Shown piece by piece: positions 24,039 to 34,763 of a DNA stretch of 64,000 nucleotides. Source of the stretch: Acanthococcus lagerstroemiae (lineage: Eukaryota; Arthropoda; Insecta; Hemiptera; Eriococcidae); NCBI GenBank assembly GCA_031841125.1, contig CM063107.1:48497497-48561496 (forward strand). Direction: 5' to 3'. The notes beneath the pieces are model-generated. The model was not told where the DNA came from. It saw nothing but the letters and a program-made list of their open reading frames with translations, and did no database searches. The translations under genes were made by a program, and so were the position numbers. Position 1 is the stretch's first letter, and every line of letters begins with the position of its first letter.

Positions 24039-24879
24039 TACACATTTGAATTAAAACTACAAGAAATGATTTAAAAAGTTTTCTCAAGTTGGAAAATTTG
24101 AAGGATTGATTTAAAATAGATGAGAGAAGAAGAAACCTATAGAAATGTCTTTGCATCACTATCAGCATTTTATATGCTTTTATTAGGGGTGAAGGTACCA
24201 AATATCGCCCCTTTTTTTTCAAACGCTCAAAAGTTATCCTTAAAGTTGAATTGAACCGAAACTTTTACATCGAGAAGGTAAAGGGAATTCTTAAGTACAA
24301 TCTCCTCAATTTTGAGGTCCCAAGTTCCAAAAGTTCAGGAGTTATTAAACTTTTTCTCAAAAGATCCAAGATCGAAGTTCGAAAAAATGGTAATCCTAAT
24401 ATCGCCCACCTACAAACTGTATTGAAATCGCAACTTTGAAGTCGTGCCGAAGCCACAGATTTGAAAATACAGCTTTCCCGTTTGCGCCCTTCCATTCCTT
24501 GGAGTTTTCTCAGTTGGATTAATTATTTTTCACATTTTTTCTGCTGTAAGGGGGGTGGAGGGGTTCAAAGAAATAGAATTGCACACCAGGTTCCAAAAAA
24601 TAGCAGAATTCATAAAAATATTCCCAGTGGCCGAAGGAGGGGTCTCTGAACCCTCGGAATACACTTCTGAGAACATTTTCTCGCAAAAATGAAGAGGGGC
24701 GCCAACTGGGGGGGGGGCGAATGGTAATTTTTCAAAATTATTGAGCGAGTTATCGAAATCTATGTTTTTTGATTCCTCGAGTTCATTTCCGTGGTCGTTT
24801 TCCCAGAAAACCAAGAAGGGACCCGTGGACGGGGGGCAAATTTGTGAATTCCCAAGTGGGGTATCAAAATGCATGTTTC

Positions 24880-24991
24880 TTTTGACACGTTTGACATGAT
24901 CTTTCAATGTAGACTTCGGTACACGGTATGTATTAGATGCTTTCAAAAGACCCATTTCTTTCTTCAGAACACTTTCTACTGAATAATCCAT
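24880..24991 (-). pseudogene. Pogo/Tigger psq-type HTH remnant
   Basis: A minus-strand frame from the ATG at 24,991 begins M-D-Y-S-V-E-S-V and then reads KKEMGLLKASNTYRVPKSTL. This matches the psq helix-turn-helix of pogo/Tigger transposases (G-x-x-K-A-S-x-x-x-x-V-P-x-S-T-L), which binds the terminal repeats. The open frame continues to 24,530, but after about residue 40 it is repetitive non-transposase sequence. The catalytic DDE domain is absent. Confidence 0.8.
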
Positions 24992-25194
24992 ACATGGTCC
25001 AAGTGCAACGGTTTTCCACAGTACTCGATATTATACCGGAAAAAATTCGACTAACGTGATTTTGAAGGGGGCAATATTAGGGCACTTTCAATGTTTTCAG
25101 AGAAAATTTCAAAAATGCAACTTCTCATGAAAATTGCGAGAAAAACTTACCTGAACCCGATAGTATGGAGTGTTCTGAACCGATAAATGCATTC

Positions 25195-26330
25195 ATTCAA
25201 TTTTTTCTGCGGAATCTATTATAATAAGGCGTTCGACTCCCTAAAGCAACAACTACATGCTAAAAGCACTAGAGAAACAGGAGACCCTACAAAAATTGGT
25301 CAATATAATAAAAGAAATGTACTCCAGGCTCAAAGCAAGGATAAAAACAGACAAATTACTCAACTATTTCGACATTGAAAACGGGGTAAGCCAGAGGGAC
25401 CCCCTTTCTCCGTTTCTTTTCAACAGTACTCTGGAACAAATATTTAGGAAACTCAAGATTAACATTAATGAAAAAAGGATTACGGACCTAAGATTTGCCG
25501 ACGATATCGTTCTGTTCGCCGAATCGCAGAGGGAACTTGCAGAAATAATAAAGGAACTCAGCGAAGAGAGTGCAAGAGCAGGTCTCACGATAAACATTCA
25601 AAAAACAAAAATCATATCCAATAGCACAGAGGAAGGGACACTAGAAATATGTAACAAAGAAATAGAAATAGTTCGAGAACATACATATCTTGGCCGACTA
25701 CTAACTTTTGAAAATGCAGTAAAAAAGGAAATTAACGTGAGAATTAACAAAGCGTGGAAAAAATTCTGGTGTCTAAAAGATATATTCAAAGGAAACTTTA
25801 GCTATAAAAACAAAAGCGAAATTTTCAGTATGTGTGTTTTGCCTGTCCTAACATACGGATGTCCAACATGGCCATTAAGTGCAAAAATTTTGAACAGAAT
25901 TAGGATAACTCAAAACACAATGAAGAGATCAGTGTTGGGGATGACAAGAAGGGACAGGATAAGAATCTCGGTTATCAAAAGGAAATTAAAATTCAGTAAA
26001 AATTCAGTTTGGCTGATCAAAAGAATAAAATGAAGGTGGGCGGGATACATCTCCCGTCTCAGAGACGAACGATGGACCTATAGGGCCACCTTCTGGCAAC
26101 CGCTAGACGGCAAAAGAAGAAGAGGTAAACAAGCATTAAGATGGAAAGACGATAATAATAAATTTCCTAAAAAGTAACAACTTCCGAAGAATAGCCAGGA
26201 ATAGAAATGAATGGGAACGTCTACAAGAGACCTTTGCCCGTCATGGGTCGGGGAGGAGCGAGCCCCACTTTGTAGCCGCTAATTCTTTGTATGTATTATA
26301 AATTAATATTGTTTATTTATTCCACCAAAT
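25195..26330 (+). pseudogene. RTE-like LINE reverse transcriptase fragment
   Basis: The open frame 25,257-26,033 encodes the second half of a LINE RT. GVSQRDPLSPFLFN is RT block 4, and LRFADDIVLFAES is the palm active site with the YADD-like motif as FADD. GLTINIQKTK and the thumb, with VLPVLTYGCPTWPL, follow. An upstream frame gives Y-N-K-A-F-D-S (block 3) near 25,220, so about one frameshift lies before 25,260. A stop at 26,031 and later shifts break the C-terminus, which still reads RWAGYISRLRDERWTYRATF then W-Q-P-L-D-G-K-R-R-R-G. The 5' half is missing. The 3' tail near 26,280-26,330 is AT-rich with AATAAA. Confidence 0.9.
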
Positions 26331-26584
26331 AAAGGTGTTTTGAAATCGAAATTTGAAAATAATCGCTCGTTTATAACAGACATGCAAAATTTTCCGACTT
26401 CACAAAGCAGATTTTGTTCAATAAAATTTTTATGCGTGGGTTTCGGAACGCGACTTTTTCTACAGCATGAAAGGACCACAAAATACACATAGTACCGTAA
26501 TCACCCGCCAGATTGTGTCATAAACAGACGAGATATTGAGGTGGGCGATATTTGGTACCTTTACCCTTACTGGGTATACTTGAG

Positions 26585-28147
26585 CAAACTTTTTCTTTTT
26601 AATAACTCTGTTTATTTGGAACTGTACAAGTAATACATTTACCAGAACTTAAGAAATTAATGCAATACTTGAATTCGATTAATTACAGTTAATATGTACT
26701 ACTGAGTACTTTAGTAATTAAATATCAAAGGGGGAGTTGGGCACCCGATCGCCTAGTTGATCAAATCCATTGGGTGCTTGCGTTGTAGCCTACGAGTATC
26801 ATTGGTGGTATCTAGAAGTTGTACAGCGTCCACGTTTGGATGGTTATGGAGGCGGTTGATGTATTTATTCGACTACCGTCGAATTATGTATTATATCATC
26901 CACTGGTTCAGTTTTCAAGTCTGATTGTAGCTGGGCGTTGGTGACGAACCATGGCGCATTAGTATCTGTATAAACTTATTTTGGAAAGGTTCAATTTTTT
27001 AGATGTTTGAGGGGCTGGCTGCACCTCTCAAAGTTCGGCACCACATATCCACATGGGTCTGAAGACTGTGGTGTAAATGATGCGTTTATTTTTGATGTTG
27101 AGGGCTGATTTTCTTCCAACTAACCAGTGGAACTTAGATAGCTGCAGCTCAAGAATCTTGCGTTTGTTAGCTATGTGCTCCTGCCAGTACAGTTTAGCAT
27201 CTAAATGTAATCCAAGGTAGCGAGCAGTGTCTGCAGTTGGTACTTCTTTACCATTAAGTAAGTTGGAGTGTAGCCTTGTGGCCGAAGTCCAAAATTAAGA
27301 CGAATTGATTTGGTCACATTCAGTTTGATTTTCCAGTCTCTTGCCCTACGCGAGATCTTATCAGCTGCTATTTGGAGGCTTCTCACTGCAGTATTATAAT
27401 TAGTATCGTGACTGATGATAGCAGTATCACCTGCAAATTGGCCAGTGATGACATTTTTCGTATTTCTGATATCCATAATATAGAAAGTATAATCTGGGGC
27501 TTAATACGCTCTTTTGAAGGACTCCAGCTCGGACTGGAATTAGCTGTGATTTGGCATTTCCTTGATGGATGGTGAAGTACCTGCCAGCTAAATATGACAC
27601 TAGTAACTTGCAAATGCTCGGTGGGAAGTATTGAGCCAGTTTGTGGATGAGCCATTCATGCCAAACTTTATCAAAGGCTGCGCTGACATCCGAGAAGATA
27701 GCATGTGCAAATTCTTTATTTTCTAGTGCCTGTCTGGCGATGTTATAGATGCGATGAACTTGCTCAATAGTGGAGTGCTTTGCACGAAAGCCAGACTGGA
27801 ATGAAAGGAGAAGGTCATTTTCTTCGATAATCATTTGTATTCTACGCAGTGCTAATTTTATCAATGATTTTTGTTAGGATTGACTGGAGTGATATTGGTC
27901 TATAAGAACTTGGTAAATCGGGTGGCTTACCATGTTTTAGAATGACTATCAACTTGGTTATTTTCCAGGGTCATGGAACGTATGTATCTCTACCTTAGAG
28001 CAGCGTTGATTAATGTTGTGTGATGAGAACTATACCTTTTCTGGGTAGTTCTCGGAACGTGTCAGCTGAAATTTGGTCATGGCCAGCAGCTTTTCGCAGG
28101 GATAGATTATCGATGATCCTCGCAATTTCAAAATGAGAAGCGTGTGT
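26585..28147 (-). mobile_element. Jockey-clade LINE, 5'-truncated and decayed
   Basis: Minus-strand ORF2 remnants appear in several frames. LPSSYRPISLQSILTKIIDK lies near 27,860-27,930. The 145-codon frame 27,864-27,427 reads FQSGFRAKHSTIEQVHRIYN and FSDVSAAFDKVWHEWLIHKL. The frame 27,476-27,201 reads G-Q-F-A-G-D-T-A-I (a decayed FADD) and KLNVTKSIRLNFG. The jockey-type C-terminus APWFVTNAQLQSDLKTEPV lies near 26,890-26,960. AATAAA followed by an A-rich run at 26,590-26,630 marks the 3' end. The 5' end stops inside the RT beside an (AATA)n run at 28,148-28,165. Confidence 0.88.
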
Positions 28148-28239
28148 AAATAAATAAATAAATATTTGGAATCACGACGCGTAAAGATATAAGATCACCG
28201 GGTGTGTAAGAGGTAGCAAACAAAATATGCGATTACCTA

Positions 28240-28390
28240 CTTTCACTTGCCCTTATCATAAATAATCAATTGCAGATCATAGATTCATTACAAATAATTG
28301 ATTTATCAGAAATAAGTGAATAATTAAAAATAATCAATTACCCAGAAAACCTGGTGAATCAAAAATAATTAAAATAATTGATAAATTGAT
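28240..28390. repeat. AT-rich AATAATTAATCA tract
   Basis: A short tract of the same degenerate AATAATCAATT / AAAATAATT units as 5,958-6,690. Confidence 0.55.
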
Positions 28391-29630
28391 AATGTATGGG
28401 TATAAGTTTAACTTTGAAAATCAGCTATCGCAACGCGCGTTCTGCGATGTTTTTTTTTTCGTATTTTCTGTTTTATCCCTCTTGATGAACCAGATTGCGT
28501 TTTTCCCTGGAGATATTAAATTCGAAGTTTAACCTAAAAGCATTTTGTTTCGTCTCGGGGTCGGATACGTGTTTCGCGAATCATTGGTCTCATATCCGAT
28601 TCCAGCGTTTCAATTTTATAAGTTAGCTCGAAGATCCGTATTGTACATATAGGTCTTTAGAGTCCTCCGTATGCTGTGCCCAAAATAAAGAAAAGAGAAG
28701 ACGACAAAGAACTGAAGCATAAATCGCGCTCTCATTCAACATGTATATGAATTCGTCGTCGGCGCTGGAAATCCTTTAAGCTTCAAATGGCACGGTCAAC
28801 ATGTGCTGGATGTGGGACGCGAAATAGCTACCATTATCACGCACTTACGAATCCCACTCACTCTGAGATAGGAGACCGAGCATTTCTAAAACAATACTAC
28901 GAAACTGGCCCGAAACTTTTTTTATCGTCGGTGCGACGGATAAAATAATGTAGATGATCGAAACTATTTTCTGCGTTGCCGGTCGTTGGTAATCCAATCT
29001 TAAATACGTTCTATGTCGACCCTTTGGCACTTCTATAAATTTGTTAAAATTACCGTAACATTTTTTCATGTTTTTTCTTACTGTTTTGTAACAAAACTCA
29101 CCCTATCAGGAATCACCCGGGAGATTCGCTGTTCAGTATCAGAGATGACCGAAAGTCTCCTTAGAGACTTCTACGAGTTTCAGACACATCGAATGAGGCA
29201 AAGTCGTAAATAAGGCCCGTCTCTTACTTTACATGGCTCGGTGTGTATGAAAAATGAATCAGTTCCGATAACGGAATTTGAAAGTAACATCCCTTGACAA
29301 AAAGATGGAATTAAAACATTTTCCCCAACCTTGTCATGTAATTAGAGGTCTGAATTTGAGTACGAGAAAGTCAAATACGCCTTAGTACTGAGTTGTTCCT
29401 ATAATAAAGCCAATCACATTTTTTTGGCTTTATTCGAACTATTTTGCAGTAATACGTGACAAGATTTTGTTTTACGTATTCTTTTATAGATTTTTGAGCA
29501 GCTGATTCCGAATCGGATTTCGAATTTTCTGTAGCATCAATATTTTCTGCGTAAATGGCTTTTAAAATGGCCAAAATAGCTTATACATTGAAAGCGTGTT
29601 CTTAGCGTCGAGACTTACCGCCACGCACAC
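28391..29630. other. No recognised feature
   Basis: AT-rich sequence. Short ORFs at 28,845-29,213 and 29,371-29,574 have no recognised domains. Confidence 0.4.
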
Positions 29631-29635
29631 TCTAC

Positions 29636-30064
29636 TCTTGCTGCATATGGTGTAGGTAGCCTCCTGTATTTAAAACACCGAGTCGTTGATCGACCGGCTC
29701 TCTCGAAATTATTGGGACTTCGACAGCCCACCTTTTGTGTAATATGTGCCTCAATCCGCAAGGCAGTGATATCCTCCGGCATCTTTCCTGCTTCATCGAG
29801 CATCATCAGAGGGTGGTATGAAGATGGAACCCTCTCCAGTTTATCATTTACCTTTGCGGAGCAAAACTAGCTTCGCAATCTGGCGATTGAGAATTGGCTC
29901 TCTTCCAACGCGTGAAGCAGATGCATAGCCATTCTGGCTTCAGGATCAGTTCCCAGGCCAGGCGCAGGATGCCATCCAGCTCTGGAGCTTTTCTTTTGAC
30001 ATGAATATGTCTTATAGCCGGCGGTCAACCAAATTTGTGCACCGACCGACACCTTAGATGTCAC
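29636..30064 (-). pseudogene. R1-clade-like RT fragment
   Basis: The minus strand reads V-P-S-S-Y-H-P-L-M-M-L-D-E-A-G-K-M and then, in the same frame, SPNNFERAGRSTT. This corresponds to the consecutive RT blocks S-Y-R-P-I-C-L-L-D-x-x-G-K and Q-Y-G-F-R-x-G-R-S-T that are visible intact at 50.7-53.1 kb. Upstream (30,064-29,870) is the more degraded N-terminal side. Everything beyond the R-S-T-T motif is lost. It abuts the Tigger remnant on the opposite strand. Confidence 0.65.
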
Positions 30065-30224
30065 AGCGATGACATCATCTTGGCCATTGTTGCATCATCT
30101 ACTTTCGCTATTATTGGCGTTTGGATCCTCCTGCAGGTGCGTTAGTGTCGTGGACGAAAAGATGATCAGAGCATTTTTACCATAAAAACATGTACAAGTA
30201 AAATGAGCTCTAGCATCTTCAATA

Positions 30225-30796
30225 TTGTTTTTTATGGAACCAATGAAGCAATGCTTTCTTGAAAGCACCAAGAGAAATTATCGTTTTAAGCTTCTGAGCT
30301 TCGTTCTTTCCGAAGAAGATGTAGATGTAGTCCAGAAACTGGAAGAAACGGATAAATTAAAGGTTATATGGCGGGTTGCTGAAGCGTGGGATGAAGTTCA
30401 GCCGATAACCCTCGTTAAGTCATGGCGTCAACTCCTCGATAATAAGTTCAGTAACCAGAGGGAAGTTGTTGATGATGGAGATGATCAGAATGAAATTGTG
30501 GCAGACTGTGAACTGCTTTTATTGCTACAAAGAATACCAGGGTGCGAGAATGCCGGAGCGCATGATGTTTCCAATAAAGGATAGCTAGGGATACTGATTT
30601 TGAATACACAGAAGATGATATAATAAAGCTAGTGAGAGGAGAGACCAAAGAAGGAGACAGTTCTGACGAAATTGAAACTACAGCTTTTACAGGTACCATA
30701 ACTCACGTTGAAGGCTTTCAAATTCTCAAGAGAGCAATTTCTTACATTGAACAAAAAAATGACTATACCGATGGTCTCATAGACACTTGTTGCTAA
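30225..30796 (+). pseudogene. Tigger/jerky-type transposase C-terminus
   Basis: The frame 30,225-30,584 includes M-E-P-M-K-Q-C-F-L-E-S-T-K-R-N-Y-R, the I-Q-P-M-D-Q region that ends the DDE domain of Tigger transposases. It continues into VIWRVAEAWDEVQPITLVKS, the helix that follows. A frameshift near 30,580 moves the rest into the frame 30,584-30,796: an acidic stretch, then VEGFQILKRAISYIEQ, close to the Tigger/jerky C-terminal helix. The N-terminal HTH and most catalytic residues are missing. This is a third Tigger lineage in the window, probably distinct from those at 15 and 24 kb. Confidence 0.85.
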
Positions 30797-30864
30797 CTAG
30801 CAAAAATGAAATTTTCAGGAGAGCGTTTTGAAAATTTCGTCACCTTATAACTTATCAATTAGCT

Positions 30865-31082
30865 CAGGAGTTCCCAAAGTGTGCGCCGCGGCGCCGTGGT
30901 GCGTCGTAGAAAGTAAAGAAGGGCGCCTTGAGTCGATCCTATATCATTATCCAAAACCAGAAGTATTCACGGGTGTCTATAAAGCAACAATATTTTGAGT
31001 GCTCACATACTGGGGTAGGGCGTCGTGACAAAATACTGAACTTGTAAGTGCGCCGCGGGCTGAAAAAGATTGGGAACCCCTG
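30865..31082. mobile_element. hAT-type MITE, CAGG(A/G)GTTCCCAA ends
   Basis: The left end is CAGGAGTTCCCAAAGTGTGC and the inverse of the right end CAGGGGTTCCCAATCTTTTT. Both lead into GCGCCGCGG-rich sub-ends. It is 218 bp, non-coding and locally GC-rich. Flanks AATTAGCT and AGTTAGCC agree at 6 of 8 positions, consistent with an aged 8 bp hAT target duplication. Confidence 0.8.
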
Positions 31083-31183
31083 AGTTAGCCTAATCGGAAA
31101 GAACTCTCTGGCTGTCCAAATAATAAGTTATCAGCTGTTTTGTGTACATATATTACCGGATAACTTACACCTTGAGCTACAGA

Positions 31184-31450
31184 CAGTGGCGTAGCCAAGG
31201 GAAGGGCGAAGGGGGAAAATGTCCCCCCAAGTACTTGAAATTAAATGTAAAATATTATGCAAAAATGAGCAACTTTTCGCCTTTAAAACACGTTTCTTCG
31301 AAAAATTTTTGCTCGAGTAGTAATTTTACCTTCATTTTCCATAAAATAGTCCTCTAATATCGGCCATTTTAAACAAAATACCTCAATTTTCGACTTTTTC
31401 TCCCTTGAGAATCTCACTCCCCCCTTGGGTAAATCCTGGCTACGCCACTG
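31184..31450. mobile_element. hAT-type MITE, CAGTGGCGTAGCCA ends
   Basis: The left end is CAGTGGCGTAGCCAAGGG and the right end is its inverse, CAGTGGCGTAGCCAGGATTT. The 8 bp target duplication GCTACAGA at 31,176-31,183 and 31,451-31,458 is perfect. It is 267 bp long and non-coding. Clear non-autonomous hAT element. Confidence 0.93.
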
Positions 31451-31641
31451 GCTACAGATATGTGTACTTCACTCAAGTTTGAAAAAAGAAAAGTTAGCCA
31501 ACACAAGTGTCCATGAGACCGTCGATACAGCCGTTGATAGAATGTTATTCCGAAAATGACGAGATTATGCAGCCAGAAGAAGAATAACAGCAGCAAAGCC
31601 AAGGTCAATTGACAACTTTTTAAACAAGCAGCTAGCTGCTG

Positions 31642-32442
31642 GAAGAGGGTCGGCTCTTGACTGAAAAATTGGAGACTAGCCTATCTCTTATTGGCGGTCC
31701 GTGGAAAAGATATCAGGAAAAAGACCTATTGGTAATCATGTTTAAGGTCTTTTGTTCTGGAATTTAAGAGCTGATAGATGAAAGGACACTACACACACAC
31801 TAACAGCACATGGTAAGTTCAAAAGGCTTCAGACTGCGAAGCTGCAGGCTCAGCAACATGTGTCTTTACATGCTACATATTAGACAATTTACAACTCGTT
31901 CACTTCTCGCTACTACTGGTAACTGGCGACAGAAAATGTTCTTCTATATTACTTAATTCAACCAATTCTGGTAGCATCTTAGGATGAAAAAATCGTAACT
32001 CTTCATGCGGTTTGCTAAAAACTCAGCACTGATATAAGAACAATAGAAAGTCGCTTGATGATAGTTATAATTAATCATGAAATAATCGAAACAATGTAAT
32101 TCAGGAATGTTAATGGCTTCGACGACCCTAATAAAAAAACTTTCACGAAAAATACCCGGTCAACACAGAAGGACAGAACACAGAACACAGGAACACACTG
32201 CTTATTCGAAAACCCACAGAGATAAAGAGAATTCCTTTTCCCTATTATTCCGTTTTAATGCGTTCAGAATTCATTTTCCGATTTAATACAGAACCCGATT
32301 AGCGAACAATTATCACATCGGCTACTAGTTGGCCAATAAACACTAATACTAAGGTGCCTTGCGCCCTCTCGCGGAGTCCGCGACAACTAGAGAAGAAGAA
32401 AAAAAGTGATTGCAATGGGCTCGGCTGCTCGTAGCCGACCCT
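31642..32442. mobile_element. GGGTCGGC-ended element, copy 3
   Basis: It begins GAAGAGGGTCGGCT and ends CTCGTAGCCGACCCT, the best-kept ends of the family. AGGGTCGGC is shared inverted. At 801 bp it is the shortest copy, missing the central block that copies 1 and 2 share. The 5' block GGCTTCAGACTGCGAAGCTG and the 3' block GTGATTGCAATGGGCTCGGC match the others. Non-coding. Confidence 0.7.
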
Positions 32443-32501
32443 AAAAACTAATTCTGGTTGCAAGTACACTTCATCTTTGTATATTGAGTATTATTACGTA
32501 A

Positions 32502-32784
32502 CAGGGGCGTAGCTAGAGATGTTTTGGGGGTCTGACACCCCCTGGCATTAGCCGAAAATGTGAAAAAATTATAATTTATTCTGGTAATAGTAAGTATTAC
32601 ACCTGTAATGTTGTGAAAGTGAAACATTTTGTTTTTTGATGAACGTGCAAAACTGCGACAGTGTCCATACATACGTATTTGGTTTTTTTACCCCCCCCCC
32701 CTCAATATCATGCTATTAGTGAACTTTTTTGGGTTTGAACTGACACCCCCCCCCCCCTTCATACCAGGTCTGACTACGCCACTG
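32502..32784. mobile_element. hAT-type MITE, CAGGGGCGTAGC ends
   Basis: The left end is CAGGGGCGTAGCTAG and the inverse right end CAGTGGCGTAGTCAG, so it is related to the 31,184 element. The flanks TTACGTAA and GTACGTAG agree at 6 of 8. It contains two long C runs, near 32,692 and 32,746. 283 bp, non-coding. Confidence 0.8.
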
Positions 32785-32974
32785 GTACGTAGCTTATGTA
32801 CATCTACATATTGATAAAAAAAACACAAAAAAAAACAAAAAAAAAACAACTACTAGTTATCCGACTTTTTTGTCATCCGACTCACCCCATTCCCTTATTG
32901 TGTCAGATAAGAGGGAGTCTCTACTGTACTCGTTCACACTGCTACCAACTTCAAGAGAGACAAAATCTCCATCA

Positions 32975-33950
32975 GAGTTCTCAAGAATTTACATAAAATT
33001 GAGTGAATGTGCGTTGCTTTTTCAAATTTTTCCCTTCCAAAATTTGGAAATCGAAAAGTTATCACCTTATGGGAGTAATAAGCACTCAGATTTTACACAG
33101 CAATGGAAATTTAAAATACATCCGTGATCTGTTACAAGGAAAGGGCCATTGTCTTAGAACAATTCGATGCCATTAAGTTTACACTATTCAAGAACAAACG
33201 TGAAAAAAAAGAGGAAAATCTTTAGGATTGTCGACAGAACTGAAGGTGGAGGGCGTAAACAACAAATGTGATGAGTCAATAAACATTTCATTGTTGAGAA
33301 ACGTAGAAAAGGCGAAAATTTTTGATCTCAAGATTTGTTAGGAAACCTCAAGATAGTTTACAAAGAATCTTGAAATTTTTCAACAGGCTCGGTTGGTAGC
33401 ACTGTTCGTTCATTGCCTGAGAGTAAGTAGTGTCTTGTGTTACGCCTAGTTGACGCTGCTGCCTACCTCAAGATAAATTTTGAGATTTCAAGATTTTTAA
33501 GAAAATCTCAAGAGTTTTCAAGAACTTACATAAAACTGAGTGAATATGCATTGCTTCTTCAAATTCTTTGCTTCCAAAATTCGGGAAATGGAAAATTGAT
33601 CACCTTATGGGAGTAAAAAGTGCTCAGATTTTACACTGCAATAGAAAAATGTTAGATACATCCGTGACCTGTCACAAGAAAAGAGACCTTAGTGTCATGG
33701 AAATGTTCTAAGAAAGAGGCATAAGTAATGAAATCCTCTTCTCTCTTCTTTACAGTATTCAAGAATAAAAATAAAAAGGTAAATTTTTATTATTCCCGAC
33801 AGAACTGAGGGTGGAGGGGGTAAACAACAAATGTGATGAGTCAGTAAACATTTAACTGTTGAGAAACATAGAAAAGGCGAAAATTTTTGTCTCAAGATTT
33901 TTTACAAAGAATCCTGGGATTTTTCAACAGGTTTGGTTGACAGCACTGCC
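32975..33950. repeat. Direct repeat of about 440 bp, period 537
   Basis: The block starting GAGTTCTCAAGAATTTACAT at 32,975 recurs as GAGTTTTCAAGAACTTACAT at 33,512. Both run through TATGGGAGTAA, ACATCCGTGA and AACAACAAATGTGATGAGTC to TTTTTCAACAGG. The copies are about 85% alike by eye, and the second carries a small insertion near 33,710-33,750. It is non-coding. It may be two tandem copies of one old element. Confidence 0.8.
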
Positions 33951-34269
33951 AGTTTGATCGGCGTTAACATTCTTATGTCGACTGAATGCGTGAAATGTGT
34001 TTGGTAGCCATAAGACATATCCATGTACGGATGTATCTGCGTGCAGTGTAGATACTTCACCACTTTGGCGTGAATATGTCTAATGGCTCACCACACAAAA
34101 GAGACAAATTCCGGAAACGTTCCGCAGAGAAACGTTACTACTGTTATGTAGTTGCGTATTCCTCTTTACGCGGTTATTCGCTCTATCACGGTTGATCGGC
34201 TGACACGAAGAATGTCGAGCGACACCGAGAATGGACGACTAGAGAAGGAATTGAAATCTGGGTATGTGT

Positions 34270-34755
34270 CAGTGTTACCAACCCTCCGACAATTGCCTGG
34301 GATCTTAGGCAATTCTAGATTCTTCGGCATTTTTCCGGCACTCAAGTATTTTCTAGATTTTTCAGGCATTTCCTCAGTACTCAGGTATTTTTTCCACAAT
34401 GTCAGGCATTTTCTGTATCTTACAATTATCTGCACATCTTTTTTACATTTCACATTTTGAAATGTTGGCAATTTTGCTGCGTGTTGAGAGCTACGAACTA
34501 TCATCCTTTCATTCATCAGTTGGCTGCAAATCTGCTGTCTGTTTTTGTTGATAAAACGAAAAACCACAGCTTAGAAAGCCTAATGAAGTCATGTTTTCAG
34601 TTGTTAGTTGGTGTGTCAGTTCTAGTGCTATATTCGAAAATTAAATGATTCACTCCAATTCGTGTTCCAAAAATTTTTCCTACAGTCTCTGGCAATCTTA
34701 GGCATTTTTATAATACAATCCCGGGCAACTCTGAAGTTGTGAGTTAGTAACGCTG
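34270..34755. mobile_element. hAT-type MITE, CAG(T/C)GTTAC(C/T)AAC ends
   Basis: The left end is CAGTGTTACCAACCCTCCG and the inverse right end CAGCGTTACTAACTCACAA. The flanks GTATGTGT and ATATATGT agree at 6 of 8, an aged 8 bp duplication. 486 bp. The interior repeats TTCAGGCATTTT / TTAGGCATTTTT phrases. The ORFs that cover it are not conserved coding. Confidence 0.75.
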
Positions 34756-34763
34756 ATATATGT

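Larger units (their letters stand above)
24186..26567 (-). mobile_element. Pogo-like element carrying a LINE fragment
   Basis: Terminal repeats GGGGTGAAGGTACCAAATAT (left, 24,186) and its inverse AGGGTAAAGGTACCAAATAT (right, 26,567) are followed by CGCCC. TA (within TTA) flanks both ends. A minus-strand helix-turn-helix remnant lies inside, and an RTE-like LINE fragment occupies about 25,195-26,330. The structure is a pogo-type element, already deleted for its catalytic region, into which a LINE piece was inserted. Confidence 0.75.

Noticed and set aside
24530..24880. Remainder of the 153-codon minus ORF after the HTH
   Set aside because: Beyond the first 40 residues it translates non-coding pogo interior; only the HTH part is counted.
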